Assembly (NCBI RefSeq): GCF_009882985.1
Contig: NZ_WTUZ01000022.1
Coordinates: 248,001 to 312,000 of the forward strand
From: Paenibacillus silvestris
GTDB taxonomy: Bacteria > Bacillota > Bacilli > Paenibacillales > NBRC-103111
Length of the DNA: 64,000 bases
Direction of reading: 5' to 3'
The notes beneath the pieces were generated by a model. That model was not told the DNA's origin and ran no database searches. It saw only the letters and a program-made list of their open reading frames with translations. Position 1 is the stretch's first letter. The number at the start of each line of letters is the position of its first letter. Of the stretch, positions 1-7,336 are shown piece by piece. The translations under genes and the position numbers were made by a program.

Positions 1-153
1 CAAATGGAAGCTGAAGCACAAGCAAGCGGTGAGATTCGTTCCAAAAGCCGCAGCTTGGACGATGAGCTAGAAGGACTTGGCGCAAGCAAAAGCGGCATCG
101 ATGATGAATTGGCAGCCATGAAAGCAAAGCTTGCTGAAAAAAAACAATCTTAA
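1..153 (+). CDS. pspA: PspA/IM30 family protein, C-terminal fragment (5' end outside window)
   Basis: Only the last 50 codons are present, in frame 1 and ending with TAA at 151-153. The segment is highly charged and helical, with a IDDELAAMKAKLAEKK-type tail that resembles the C-terminus of Bacillus-type PspA/IM30 proteins. PspA is a peripheral membrane protein that oligomerises on stressed membranes. The DUF350 membrane gene that follows supports this, because such genes often accompany PspA. The family call rests on a short tail and the context, so it is probable rather than certain. The domain layout cannot be judged because the start is missing. Confidence 0.6.
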   Translation, partial: QMEAEAQASGEIRSKSRSLDDELEGLGASKSGIDDELAAMKAKLAEKKQS

Positions 154-175
154 TGATATACTAATAGTACCTGCG

Positions 176-200
176 AGAGACTGAGCCAAACTCAGTCTCT
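176..200 (+). terminator. Hairpin after the pspA-like gene
   Basis: A perfect 10-bp stem (agagactgag / ctcagtctct) closes a 5-nt loop 22 nt after the stop codon. The T run behind it is poor (tct), so this is either a weak terminator or an RNA-processing hairpin between pspA and the DUF350 gene. Confidence 0.45.
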
Positions 201-268
201 TCTACCGTATATAGGGATTTTTAAATCAAGGTTTAAACTCTCTACGTGGAAGGAAGGCAGGAGACGAT

Positions 269-688
269 ATGAATGAAGAGGTGGATGTGTTGCTGAGTAA
301 TCCGTATTTATCGACGCTTGCATTTTTTGCAGTTGCTGTCATCGCGCTTGTGGTATTTTTAACGATTTTCGAAATGGTCACGAAGTATGATGACTGGGCA
401 GAGATCAAAAAGGGTAACTTGTCTGTAGCCATGGCGACAGGCGGGAAAATTTTTGGGATATGTAACTTGTTCCGGTTTGCCATTTTGAATAATGACACGA
501 TGATTCACTCTCTTATTTGGGCAGGCTACGGATTCTTGCTATTACTGGCAGCCTACTTCATTTTTGAGTTCTTAACTCCTTATTTTAAAATTGATGAAGA
601 AATCAAAAAAGATAATCGTGCTGTAGGTTTCTTGTCTTTGACGCTATCTGTCTCCCTATCTTACGTAGTGGGCGCGTGCGTAACTTAG
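269..688 (+). CDS. DUF350 family membrane protein
   Basis: This 139-residue protein has four hydrophobic segments, near residues 15-35, 55-75, 80-100 and 118-138, with short charged loops between them. That is the size and plan of DUF350 (YjfL-type) integral membrane proteins, whose biochemical role is not known. An AGGAG-like site (ggcaggagacg) precedes ATG 269. The gene lies just downstream of a PspA-like gene and upstream of a tiny membrane peptide and a zinc-ribbon gene, with no strong terminator until 1333. The four may be expressed together in a membrane-stress response, but that is inference. The length is normal and nothing looks broken. Confidence 0.75.
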   Translation: MNEEVDVLLSNPYLSTLAFFAVAVIALVVFLTIFEMVTKYDDWAEIKKGNLSVAMATGGKIFGICNLFRFAILNNDTMIHSLIWAGYGFLLLLAAYFIFEFLTPYFKIDEEIKKDNRAVGFLSLTLSVSLSYVVGACVT

Positions 689-716
689 AATCATACATAG
701 TCTTGGAGGCTTGAAC

Positions 717-800
717 ATGAAATACCTGTGGGGCACCTTGTTTGCTATTGCATTTGTATTTATGGCGGCAGGGATTTATTATTTAATGAAATTTGCTTGA
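717..800 (+). CDS. 27-residue single-span membrane peptide
   Basis: The short frame ATG 717 to TGA 798-800 is preceded by a good ribosome site (ttggaggc, 8 nt away) and encodes one hydrophobic helix (MKYLWGTLFAIAFVFMAAG and on) with a Lys at each end. It lies between the DUF350 gene and the zinc-ribbon gene in the same orientation, with gaps of under 30 nt, which favours real translation. I do not recognise a family. It could be a small membrane subunit or a regulator of its DUF350 neighbour. The ribosome site and the tight spacing are the only evidence. Confidence 0.55.
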   Translation: MKYLWGTLFAIAFVFMAAGIYYLMKFA

Positions 801-824
801 GTGCAATAGATGGAGGATTACGTC

Positions 825-1325
825 ATGAGTGCGAATGAAGAAGTTGTTTGTCCTTGGTGCCAAACGGAGATTGTTTGGGATCCGGAGATTGGTCCAGAGG
901 ATGAATGTCCGCATTGTTTTAATGAGTTGAATGATTATCGCAGTATTGATTTGAAAGTGAAATTAACGGGTCAACCGCTCCGTTTTCAAGAGCAGGAGTT
1001 CCCTGATGCTGATGAAGATTTGTCTTTGGCATGGGATGACTCGGATGAGCCGCTTGATAAATATGGGGAAAAAGTACAGCATATCACGGATGAGCAGGAA
1101 GAAGCTCCTGAATGCTCGAACTGTCACGAGCTGCTTCTGCTTGCCGGGAATGAAATCGTAAACGAAACTTCGTTCACACCAACGATTCCCAAAACGCTGG
1201 GCAGCGCATTCCTGACGGCGCCATTCACGATGAATGTGTATGTGTGTCCATCCTGTTTTAAAGTGGAAAAAGTATTGTCCGATACAGACCGATTACTCAT
1301 GGTTGAACGCATTAAATCGGAGTAA
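825..1325 (+). CDS. Zinc-ribbon protein with two paired-Cys modules
   Basis: The 166-residue soluble protein has an N-terminal zinc ribbon (CPWC followed by CPHC about 20 residues later) and a second Cys pair set (CSNC near residue 90, CPSC near residue 145). Between them is an acidic stretch rich in Asp and Glu. Two zinc-binding modules are therefore likely. ATG 825 is preferred over ATG 810 because GGAGG at 812-816 overlaps the upstream ATG and sits 8 nt before 825. I know no function for the family. It closes the pspA-like/DUF350 group and is followed directly by a good terminator. Confidence 0.6.
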   Translation: MSANEEVVCPWCQTEIVWDPEIGPEDECPHCFNELNDYRSIDLKVKLTGQPLRFQEQEFPDADEDLSLAWDDSDEPLDKYGEKVQHITDEQEEAPECSNCHELLLLAGNEIVNETSFTPTIPKTLGSAFLTAPFTMNVYVCPSCFKVEKVLSDTDRLLMVERIKSE

Positions 1326-1332
1326 AAAAGTG

Positions 1333-1361
1333 AACCGAGTCCTCAGGGATTCGGTTTTTTT
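1333..1361 (+). terminator. Intrinsic terminator after zinc-ribbon gene
   Basis: Stem aaccgagtcc / gggattcggtt (one G-U pair) with a 3-nt loop, followed by a run of seven T. Confidence 0.85.
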
Positions 1362-1445
1362 ATTAGGGAAATACCTCATACTTTCATCCGAATAGGGAAG
1401 CTTAACTAGAACTATTTCTTATCCGAGGGGAAAGGTGAGGGAAGT

Positions 1446-2762
1446 ATGCACAATGATGAGAGTATGCAGCGAACGCAGCTAGGTAAAGGGAAAGAACGAC
1501 AGAACGGCAATTATTTTGAGGATCGCGATAAACAACCTGTTGAGGATAATAAGCCGGAAGCAAAAAAAGGGAGATTAGACTCACAGGCGATTCTTCTGCT
1601 TATTGTCCATACGCTGTTTGGCAGCGCAAATGCTTTGTCGGGAACTTTCGTTGGCGTATATTTGTGGAAGGCCAAAAATGACTACGCTTTAATTGGCTGG
1701 TTCACATTAGCGACTCATTTGACAATGGCCGTGACCTTCTGGTTAGCAGGGAAATGGGTGAAGGAGCATAACAAAATGAACTGCTTGCGCATTGGCGTAG
1801 CCATTTCAGCAGTCTTTTATATGCTAGTTCTATGGTTGGGAGCGAATAGCTTTCAATATTTTGTGTGGCTGGGCATCGTGCAAGGGATTTCAGCTGGGCT
1901 GTTCTGGGTCGCTTTTAACGTTGTTTATTTTGAGGTGACGGACCCTGACAATCGAGATCGATTTAACGGTTCTGTAGGGCTGCTAGGAGCTGGGGCGGGC
2001 ATTGTTGCTCCATGGATTTCAGGGTTATTGATTGTGAGTTTGGGAGATATCAAGGGCTACCGGTTAATCTTTTCGATTTCACTCGGCATCTTTTTGTTAG
2101 GTGTAGTGATTAGCTTTTTCTTGAAAAAGAGAAAAGTGCAAGGTACTTACGAATGGATGTTTCCTATTCGAAGTCTCCGGCAAGCGGAAACGCCTTGGAA
2201 GCGAGTTAGCTTGGCCTTGGTTTTTCAGGGCGTTAGGGAAGGTGTCTTCGGCTTCATGATCGCTCTGCTCGTTTACATTTCCACATCAAGTGAAGCGAGT
2301 TTAGGGAACTTTGTGTTGATTACATCAGCGGTTTCTTTAGTTAGCTTCTGGGCGGCAGGTCGGTTTATTAAGCCTCATTTCCGTAAAGTTAGTATGTTTA
2401 TCGGCGCGGCTATGGTGGTAGCGATCATTCTTCCTTTTTTCTGGAAAATGGGATACAGCACTTTGCTGATTTTCGGATTGGGGTCAGCGCTATTCTTTCC
2501 TATGTACTCCGTACCGATGGTATCAGCCGTATTTGATCTGATTGGTTCCACAGAAGCAAGTGCTAAGCAGAGAGAAGAGTATATCGTGCTTCGTGAGCTT
2601 GCTTTAAATGTTGGCAGGGTCTGCGGGGTTCTGCTGTTCATCGGTGTGATTTCGTGGAGCAAAACGCCGCTCGTTATTAATGTGCTGTTACTAATCATTG
2701 GCAGCTCTCCACTTTTTAGCTGGTATTTTATGAAAAAGCAGTTATCTGTAATTAAAACTTGA
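1446..2762 (+). CDS. Major facilitator superfamily transporter
   Basis: The 438-residue protein has a hydrophilic N-terminal tail of about 45 residues and then about twelve hydrophobic helices. Loop 2-3 carries a Gly/Lys-rich segment (LAGKWVKEHNKM) like the degenerate motif A of MFS carriers. The helices fall into two groups of six, separated by a charged central loop near residues 225-260. The substrate cannot be read from the sequence. A GA-rich ribosome site (ggtgaggga) lies just before ATG 1446. An inner ATG at 1464 is possible, but the site spacing favours 1446. The cysteine synthase gene follows after 66 nt, and no terminator separates them. Confidence 0.75.
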   Translation: MHNDESMQRTQLGKGKERQNGNYFEDRDKQPVEDNKPEAKKGRLDSQAILLLIVHTLFGSANALSGTFVGVYLWKAKNDYALIGWFTLATHLTMAVTFWLAGKWVKEHNKMNCLRIGVAISAVFYMLVLWLGANSFQYFVWLGIVQGISAGLFWVAFNVVYFEVTDPDNRDRFNGSVGLLGAGAGIVAPWISGLLIVSLGDIKGYRLIFSISLGIFLLGVVISFFLKKRKVQGTYEWMFPIRSLRQAETPWKRVSLALVFQGVREGVFGFMIALLVYISTSSEASLGNFVLITSAVSLVSFWAAGRFIKPHFRKVSMFIGAAMVVAIILPFFWKMGYSTLLIFGLGSALFFPMYSVPMVSAVFDLIGSTEASAKQREEYIVLRELALNVGRVCGVLLFIGVISWSKTPLVINVLLLIIGSSPLFSWYFMKKQLSVIKT

Positions 2763-2828
2763 CATCTCTTAGACTTCCCGATAAAAATGTGGATAGTGTT
2801 GGTTATTGGGAAGAGGAGGGGGAAACCC

Positions 2829-3752
2829 TTGGCACATAAAAAAATGGTGAACAGCATCACAGAACTAATTGGTGATACGCCGGCAGTCCGAATTCATCGC
2901 TTGGTAGCACCTGGTGATGCCGAGTTGTATGTAAAACTTGAATATTTTAACCCAAGCGGCAGCGTGAAAGATCGGGCGGCTTTTAACTTAATCGAGCAAG
3001 CGGAAATCAGCGGGCTGCTCCGCCCAGGCGCAACGATCATCGAGCCGACCAGCGGCAACACGGGCATTGGTCTGGCGATGAACGCCGCAGCCAAAGGCTA
3101 TAAAGCGATTCTTATCATGCCGGATAATATGTCGAAAGAACGGATCAACCTGCTCAAGGCCTATGGCGCAGAGGTTGTCCTAACGCCTGCCGCGCAGAGG
3201 ATGCCAGGAGCTATTGCCAAAGCACAAGAGTTAAGAGATCAAATCCCGAACAGCTACATCCCTCAGCAGTTCGAGAATCCGGCTAATCCGAGCATTCACC
3301 GGGTTACGACAGCGCCTGAGATTTTGGAGCAAATGGAAGGACGTCTGGATGCTTTCGTTGCTACTTCAGGCACCGGTGGAACCATTACTGGAACGGGTGA
3401 GGTGCTCCGCGAGAAGCTGCCGAACATACAGATTTATGTCGTTGAGCCTAAGGGGTCTCCGGTATTATCTGGAGGCAGCCCAGGACCGCATAAGCTTGTT
3501 GGCACGAGCCCGGGCTTTGTACCCTCTATTTTGAATACGAGCATTTATGATGAGATTGTACAAGTGTCAGATGAGGATGCGATCGGCACGATGAAAGACT
3601 TGGCTAGTAAAGAAGGTATCCTCGTAGGGCCGTCTGCTGGTGCATCGGTTTGGACAGGATTGCAAATTGCCCGTAAGCTTGGAGCAGGGAAAAGGGTGCT
3701 TTGTATTGCACCGGATACGGGTGAAAGATATTTAAGTATGGACCTATTTTGA
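2829..3752 (+). CDS. cysK: Cysteine synthase (O-acetylserine sulfhydrylase)
   Basis: This PLP enzyme makes L-cysteine from O-acetylserine and sulfide. Visible landmarks are the PLP-lysine segment SGSVKDRAA near residue 40, the substrate loop TSGNTG near 70, the phosphate-binding GTGGTITGTG near 175 and the PSAGAS motif near 265. TTG 2829 is the likely start: AGGAGGGGG at 2813-2822 sits 6 nt upstream, and the 307-residue product matches CysK length. Using ATG 2787 would add an unlikely leader. The family also contains cystathionine beta-synthase-like and CysM-like enzymes, so the exact substrate is not proved. A strong terminator follows. Confidence 0.88.
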   Translation: MAHKKMVNSITELIGDTPAVRIHRLVAPGDAELYVKLEYFNPSGSVKDRAAFNLIEQAEISGLLRPGATIIEPTSGNTGIGLAMNAAAKGYKAILIMPDNMSKERINLLKAYGAEVVLTPAAQRMPGAIAKAQELRDQIPNSYIPQQFENPANPSIHRVTTAPEILEQMEGRLDAFVATSGTGGTITGTGEVLREKLPNIQIYVVEPKGSPVLSGGSPGPHKLVGTSPGFVPSILNTSIYDEIVQVSDEDAIGTMKDLASKEGILVGPSAGASVWTGLQIARKLGAGKRVLCIAPDTGERYLSMDLF

Positions 3753-3770
3753 ATATAGGATAGGTAAGGA

Positions 3771-3814
3771 GTACGGCTTACTGGATGGAATCGTCCAGAA
3801 GTCGTATTTTTTTT
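3771..3814 (+). terminator. Intrinsic terminator of cysK
   Basis: Long stem built from tacggctt-ctggat and gtccag-aagtcgta (two wobble pairs), followed by eight T. Confidence 0.85.
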
Positions 3815-3901
3815 ATATTTGATAAAAAAATATTGAATAAAAATTCATTGTTGAGTATAATTATAGAAGTAACAAAGCGATTGCAGAGAGGTGGATTTAC
3901 C

Positions 3902-4171
3902 TTGAAATTAGCCTACATTAATGGGCAACCCAAAGATGATCAACTCCTTGAGTTTATACAGACATATACAAATGAATGCATAACAACCGGATCTCAAAGT
4001 CAAGTGAACTGGGATCAACTGGAATCACAAAATGTGATTTCGGTGTATGATGAGAATACGCTTGTCGGAATTGGCTGCATGGCTGGTCAACCGAGTATCC
4101 ATGTGCGACCTACGTATGAACACCGTGAAATTGAACATATGGTTGCTAAATTGTTGAAAGCTGGCATCTAA
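3902..4171 (+). CDS. Small protein with degenerate GNAT-acetyltransferase-like fold
   Basis: The 89-residue product starts at TTG 3902 behind gagaggtgg. A longer frame to ATG 3785 would run through the cysK terminator, so it is rejected. The C-terminal half (LVGIG, then IHVRPTYEHREIEHMVAKLL) follows the strand-helix order of GNAT motif A. The usual acetyl-CoA pyrophosphate loop (Q/RxxGxG/A) is absent and replaced by EHREIE. It is about half the length of a normal GNAT enzyme. It may be a decayed or non-catalytic relative. The function is unknown and the resemblance is only moderate. Confidence 0.5.
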   Translation: MKLAYINGQPKDDQLLEFIQTYTNECITTGSQSQVNWDQLESQNVISVYDENTLVGIGCMAGQPSIHVRPTYEHREIEHMVAKLLKAGI

Positions 4172-4190
4172 GTTGATTGTAAAAGTTATA

Positions 4191-4219
4191 AGCTGCCTTG
4201 TTCGAGGTAGCTTTTTTTG
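4191..4219 (+). terminator. Intrinsic terminator
   Basis: Stem agctgcct / aggtagct around a six-base loop, followed by seven T. Confidence 0.85.
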
Positions 4220-4351
4220 TTCTTGGGCAAGAAACATGAATTATACACAAATTATCTGAAAATTTGATGAGCGTAGTAATTGAATTAGGACAGCAATTCA
4301 TTGTAAGATGAAAGGATGAAATGAATACGATCTCAGAAAGGTTGGTTAACC

Positions 4352-4843
4352 ATGGATGCTTTGAAGCTTAAAATTCTCGAATTACTGAAAGAAGACGCCC
4401 GCCGGAGCGCGGAACTCATCGCCACAATGTTAGGAACGGCGGAGGACGAGGTGGCGCGAGCGATAAGCGAGATGGAAGCGGATAAGGTCATCGTCAAGTA
4501 CGCCACAGTTGTTAACTGGAGCAAAGTAGATGACGAAAAGGTTACCGCCCTAATTGAAGTGCAAATTACGCCTGAACGCGGACGCGGGTTCGACGCTATT
4601 GCGGAACGGATCTATTTATATCCAGAGGTCAAATCTGTGTATCTCATGTCTGGCGCTTACGATTTACTTGTAGAGATCGAAGGGAATTCACTTAAACAAG
4701 TCGCTTCTTTTGTATCTAACAAGCTATCACCTATTGATCGCGTGCTTTCAACCAAAACGAATTTTATCTTGAAAAAATACAAACAAGACGGCATCATTTT
4801 CGAGGATCAGGCAGATGATCATCGGATGCTTGTCTCTCCGTAA
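4352..4843 (+). CDS. Lrp/AsnC family transcriptional regulator
   Basis: The 163-residue protein has an N-terminal winged helix (residues about 3-55; LELLKEDARRSAELIATMLG) and a C-terminal RAM ligand-binding domain (residues about 65-145; ALIEVQ then VYLMSGAYDLLVEIEG). Lrp/AsnC proteins are octameric DNA-binding regulators that sense amino acids. An aminotransferase gene begins 15 nt downstream and is its probable target and co-operonic partner. The pairing matches the B. subtilis yugG-yugH (alaR-alaT) arrangement, so an alanine role is a reasonable guess, but the sequence cannot prove it. Ribosome site agaaagg precedes ATG 4352. Confidence 0.85.
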   Translation: MDALKLKILELLKEDARRSAELIATMLGTAEDEVARAISEMEADKVIVKYATVVNWSKVDDEKVTALIEVQITPERGRGFDAIAERIYLYPEVKSVYLMSGAYDLLVEIEGNSLKQVASFVSNKLSPIDRVLSTKTNFILKKYKQDGIIFEDQADDHRMLVSP

Positions 4844-4858
4844 GGAAGAGGTAGCGCC

Positions 4859-6064
4859 ATGATCAAAAATGAGACAATTGTAGAGCCGAACAAAGTGAAA
4901 TCCATGCAAGGTTACCTTGCACCTGCCGTACGTGAAATGAAGCCTTCAGGCATTCGGAAGTTTTTTGATCTAGTTAGCAACAGCAAGGATGATATTATTT
5001 CCCTTGGTGTAGGGGAGCCGGATTTCTCCACCCCTTGGCACGTACGTGAGGCAGCTGTTTACTCCTTAGAGCGCGGCAGAACGAAATATACACCAAACTC
5101 AGGGATTCCTGAGCTTCGTGAAGCGATTGCGGATTATTTGTACACGTCATTTAAAGTGAAATACGAGCCGTCCAATGAAGTTCTGGTGACTGTCGGAGGC
5201 AGTGAGGCCATTGACTTGGCCTTGCGTGCTTTGATTACGCCAGGGGACGAGATTCTGATTCCAGAACCTTGCTACATCTCTTACTCGCCAATTACGAGTA
5301 TTAGCGGCGGTGTTCCTGTCGGAATCGAAACATTCGCGAAGGACCAGTTCAAGTTAACGGAGAAGGCCCTCCGTGATGTCATCACGCCACGCTCCAAAAT
5401 TTTAATTCTATGCTATCCAAGCAACCCTACTGGCGGCATAATGACTTATGAGGACTGGCTGCCGATTGCCAAAGTTGTCGAAGAGAACGATCTTATTGTC
5501 ATTTCGGATGAAATTTATGCGGAATTGACTTACGGTCAGAAGCATGTAAGTTTTGCAGCTGTTCCCGGTATGAAAGATCGGACGATTCTAGTCAGCGGCT
5601 TCTCCAAAGCATTTGCGATGACGGGCTGGAGAATGGGATACGCATGCGGTCACCAAGAGCTGATCTCGGCTATGACCAAAATTCACCAATATACGGTAAT
5701 GTGCGCACCTGTTATGGGTCAAGTTGCTGCACACGAGGCTTTGACGAATGGTTTGGAAGAGAAAGATCGCATGATAGAATCCTACAATCAACGCAGGCGT
5801 CTGGTTGTCAAAGGGTTCCGCGATATTGGACTTGAGTGCCATGAACCGCAAGGTGCTTTCTATGCTTTCCCAAGTATTATAGCCACAGGACTAACGTCAG
5901 ATGAATTTGCCCAGCGGCTTTTATTCGAAGCTAAGGTTGCTGCCGTACCAGGAGATGTGTTTGGATTAGGTGGGGAAGGATTCCTGCGTTGCTCCTATGC
6001 GTATAGTGTTTCTCAACTGAATGAAGCATTGGAGAGAATCGGAAAATTTCTAAGAAATTTGTAA
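4859..6064 (+). CDS. Class I/II PLP-dependent aminotransferase (AlaT/PatA type)
   Basis: The 401-residue fold-type I aminotransferase contains YTPNSGIPELREAIA near residue 80, NPTGG near 190, DEIYAEL near 220 and the PLP-lysine motif SGFSKAFAMTGWRMGY near 245-260. It transfers amino groups between amino acids and 2-oxoacids. The upstream Lrp-type regulator suggests control by an amino acid, and the pair resembles yugG-yugH (alanine aminotransferase AlaT) of B. subtilis. PatA-type enzymes (N-acetyl-diaminopimelate aminotransferase) look similar. The substrate is therefore left open. Length is normal for the family. Confidence 0.85.
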   Translation: MIKNETIVEPNKVKSMQGYLAPAVREMKPSGIRKFFDLVSNSKDDIISLGVGEPDFSTPWHVREAAVYSLERGRTKYTPNSGIPELREAIADYLYTSFKVKYEPSNEVLVTVGGSEAIDLALRALITPGDEILIPEPCYISYSPITSISGGVPVGIETFAKDQFKLTEKALRDVITPRSKILILCYPSNPTGGIMTYEDWLPIAKVVEENDLIVISDEIYAELTYGQKHVSFAAVPGMKDRTILVSGFSKAFAMTGWRMGYACGHQELISAMTKIHQYTVMCAPVMGQVAAHEALTNGLEEKDRMIESYNQRRRLVVKGFRDIGLECHEPQGAFYAFPSIIATGLTSDEFAQRLLFEAKVAAVPGDVFGLGGEGFLRCSYAYSVSQLNEALERIGKFLRNL

Positions 6065-6131
6065 TTCTATACGAAAAATCTATGTTCATTATTCACGAAA
6101 ACTGGTATTCTTGTAATAAGGAGGGATGAGC

Positions 6132-6398
6132 ATGGCTTTCATGGAATACCAACTATCAACCTATCGAAAACATTTACAAATCAATGAACAAGATTTCGAA
6201 CAACGTTGGTTGACTAAGCGTGCTAAGAAACGTAACTCCCTAAACTTATTAGAAGAAGAGATTCATTCTCTACGGCGCAGGTTAGAACAGATGGTTCTAG
6301 ACGGGGAAGAAATGACATCCGAATCCGTCGTGGAACTTAGTACGATACTTGATCTCAAAATAAATGAATATATGAATAATTGGAAGAAAAGTCGGTGA
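6132..6398 (+). CDS. Spo0E-like aspartyl-phosphate phosphatase
   Basis: In this 88-residue protein the C-terminal half matches the short Spo0E hairpin of two helices: LLEEEIHSLRRRLEQMV, then SESVVELSTILDLKINEYM. The second helix aligns with the Spo0E signature (SxxLD followed by INEY). Spo0E-family proteins dephosphorylate Spo0A-P and delay sporulation. ATG 6132 is chosen because aaggaggg (6118-6125) touches the ATG at 6126 but sits 6 nt before 6132. The N-terminal 35 residues are an extension not seen in the shortest members. The stop codon lies inside the following terminator stem. Confidence 0.7.
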   Translation: MAFMEYQLSTYRKHLQINEQDFEQRWLTKRAKKRNSLNLLEEEIHSLRRRLEQMVLDGEEMTSESVVELSTILDLKINEYMNNWKKSR

Positions 6399-6412
6399 AA
6401 ACCGACTTTTCT
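6387..6412 (+). terminator. Terminator overlapping the end of the Spo0E-like gene
   Basis: Stem aaaagtcggt / accgactttt with a GAAA tetraloop. The TGA stop at 6396-6398 is within it, and the T tail is short. Confidence 0.7.
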
Positions 6413-6459
6413 CACGACTATCGATAGATTAAGATCGTATACGGAGGTACTTTTACAAC

Positions 6460-6990
6460 ATGAAATTGAAATTGATAATGGTAGTGCTGGTGTCGGCGCT
6501 TATGGTGATGCTTGCGGGTTGCGGTGGACCGAAACCGGATGTTTCCATATTTGTAATGGGTCAAAATGGCTTCCCAAGTGATGCAGGTGAGAAACTCGAG
6601 GCATCCTTGAAATCGAAGGTTGGTGAGGTTCCTACCATCAAGTTGAATACATCTCCTATTTTCTCCATGGAGAAAATGATCGTTGAACTGGCAGCAGGAG
6701 GAAATGGTATCTTCATTCTTGCGGATGAGCAATTTAAAACATTAAGCCAACAAGCTGGGTTTCTATCTTTGGACGAGACGATTAACCCTTCTGATTACCC
6801 AGATGGGGTTGTGGAAATCGCGGAAGAGGGCAAGCCTGCCGAAAAGCATCTGTATGGGATTCCGCTCTCAGGGAACAAGTGGATGAAGGAACAAGGATTT
6901 GAAGGAAAAGGACTTATTGCTTTTATTCCTGTCAATGCGCCGAAGCAAGAGGAAGCCAAGAAAGTACTTAAGGTTATTGCACAAAAGTAG
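6460..6990 (+). CDS. Lipoprotein of unknown function
   Basis: The 176-residue protein has a lipoprotein signal peptide (Lys-rich start, hydrophobic core, lipobox LAGC with Cys at about residue 20), so it should be anchored on the outer face of the membrane. The mature part contains strands and a LAAGGNGIFILADEQF segment that recalls ligand-binding lobes of extracellular solute-binding proteins. It is too short for a complete two-lobe binding protein, and no motif fixes a ligand. Ribosome site acggaggtac precedes ATG 6460. The promoter of the next transcription unit overlaps its last codons. Confidence 0.6.
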   Translation: MKLKLIMVVLVSALMVMLAGCGGPKPDVSIFVMGQNGFPSDAGEKLEASLKSKVGEVPTIKLNTSPIFSMEKMIVELAAGGNGIFILADEQFKTLSQQAGFLSLDETINPSDYPDGVVEIAEEGKPAEKHLYGIPLSGNKWMKEQGFEGKGLIAFIPVNAPKQEEAKKVLKVIAQK

Positions 6991-7005
6991 CAAGAAGTCT
7001 ATAAT
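6977..7005 (+). promoter_or_regulatory. Sigma-A promoter of the cobalamin operon
   Basis: TTGCAC at 6977-6982 and a perfect TATAAT at 7000-7005 are separated by 17 bp. The -35 box lies inside the last codons of the lipoprotein gene. Transcription would start near 7012, just before the B12 riboswitch. Confidence 0.8.
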
Positions 7006-7034
7006 CGACAATTAGATTGATCGTCAAATATGCA

Positions 7035-7290
7035 GCCATTGGTGTCGGCAACGAATTCAGAGATGAAGGTCATTGCCGCTTAAAAGGGAAGCCGGTTAAA
7101 GTCCGGCGCGGTCCCGCCACTGTAATCCGGAAGGTACGTAGGTATAGCCGGAGAGCCAGGATACCTGCCATGGTGCCGTTACGACATCCTTCGAGGAAAA
7201 GGATCGCGTTAAATCAGGAGGCAACTTCTTCGTTGCTGAGTACCGCGATTTATCGTCCCCTTTGTTCCTTAGGAACAGAGGGGCTATTTA
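7035..7290 (+). promoter_or_regulatory. Cobalamin (AdoCbl) riboswitch with expression platform
   Basis: The conserved cobalamin aptamer elements are present in order: aaagggaa...ccggt near 7083, gcggtcccgccactgt at 7108-7123, and the B12 box agccaggatacctgcc at 7154-7169. The region after about 7190 can form alternative hairpins (atcgcg pairing with cgcgat; ggcaac with gttgc) and ends in a terminator at 7257-7283. Binding of adenosylcobalamin should therefore turn down the btu/cob operon by premature termination. The first gene, btuF, begins at 7337. The outer aptamer boundaries are approximate. Confidence 0.93.
7257..7290 (+). terminator. Riboswitch terminator hairpin
   Basis: Stem cccctttgttcc / ggaacagagggg (one wobble pair) with a three-base loop, followed by a weak T-rich tail (ctattta). 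Confidence 0.7.
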
Positions 7291-7336
7291 TATTGGGGCA
7301 ATCATAATCATAGGTTTCAGAGAGAGGGGTTCCATC

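Noticed and set aside
3349..3534. Second open frame inside cysK
   Set aside because: It overlaps the well-conserved coding region and has no ribosome site.
7017..7307. Open reading frame across the cobalamin riboswitch
   Set aside because: It has no ribosome site and coincides with the conserved aptamer and terminator; the codons read out RNA structure, not a protein.
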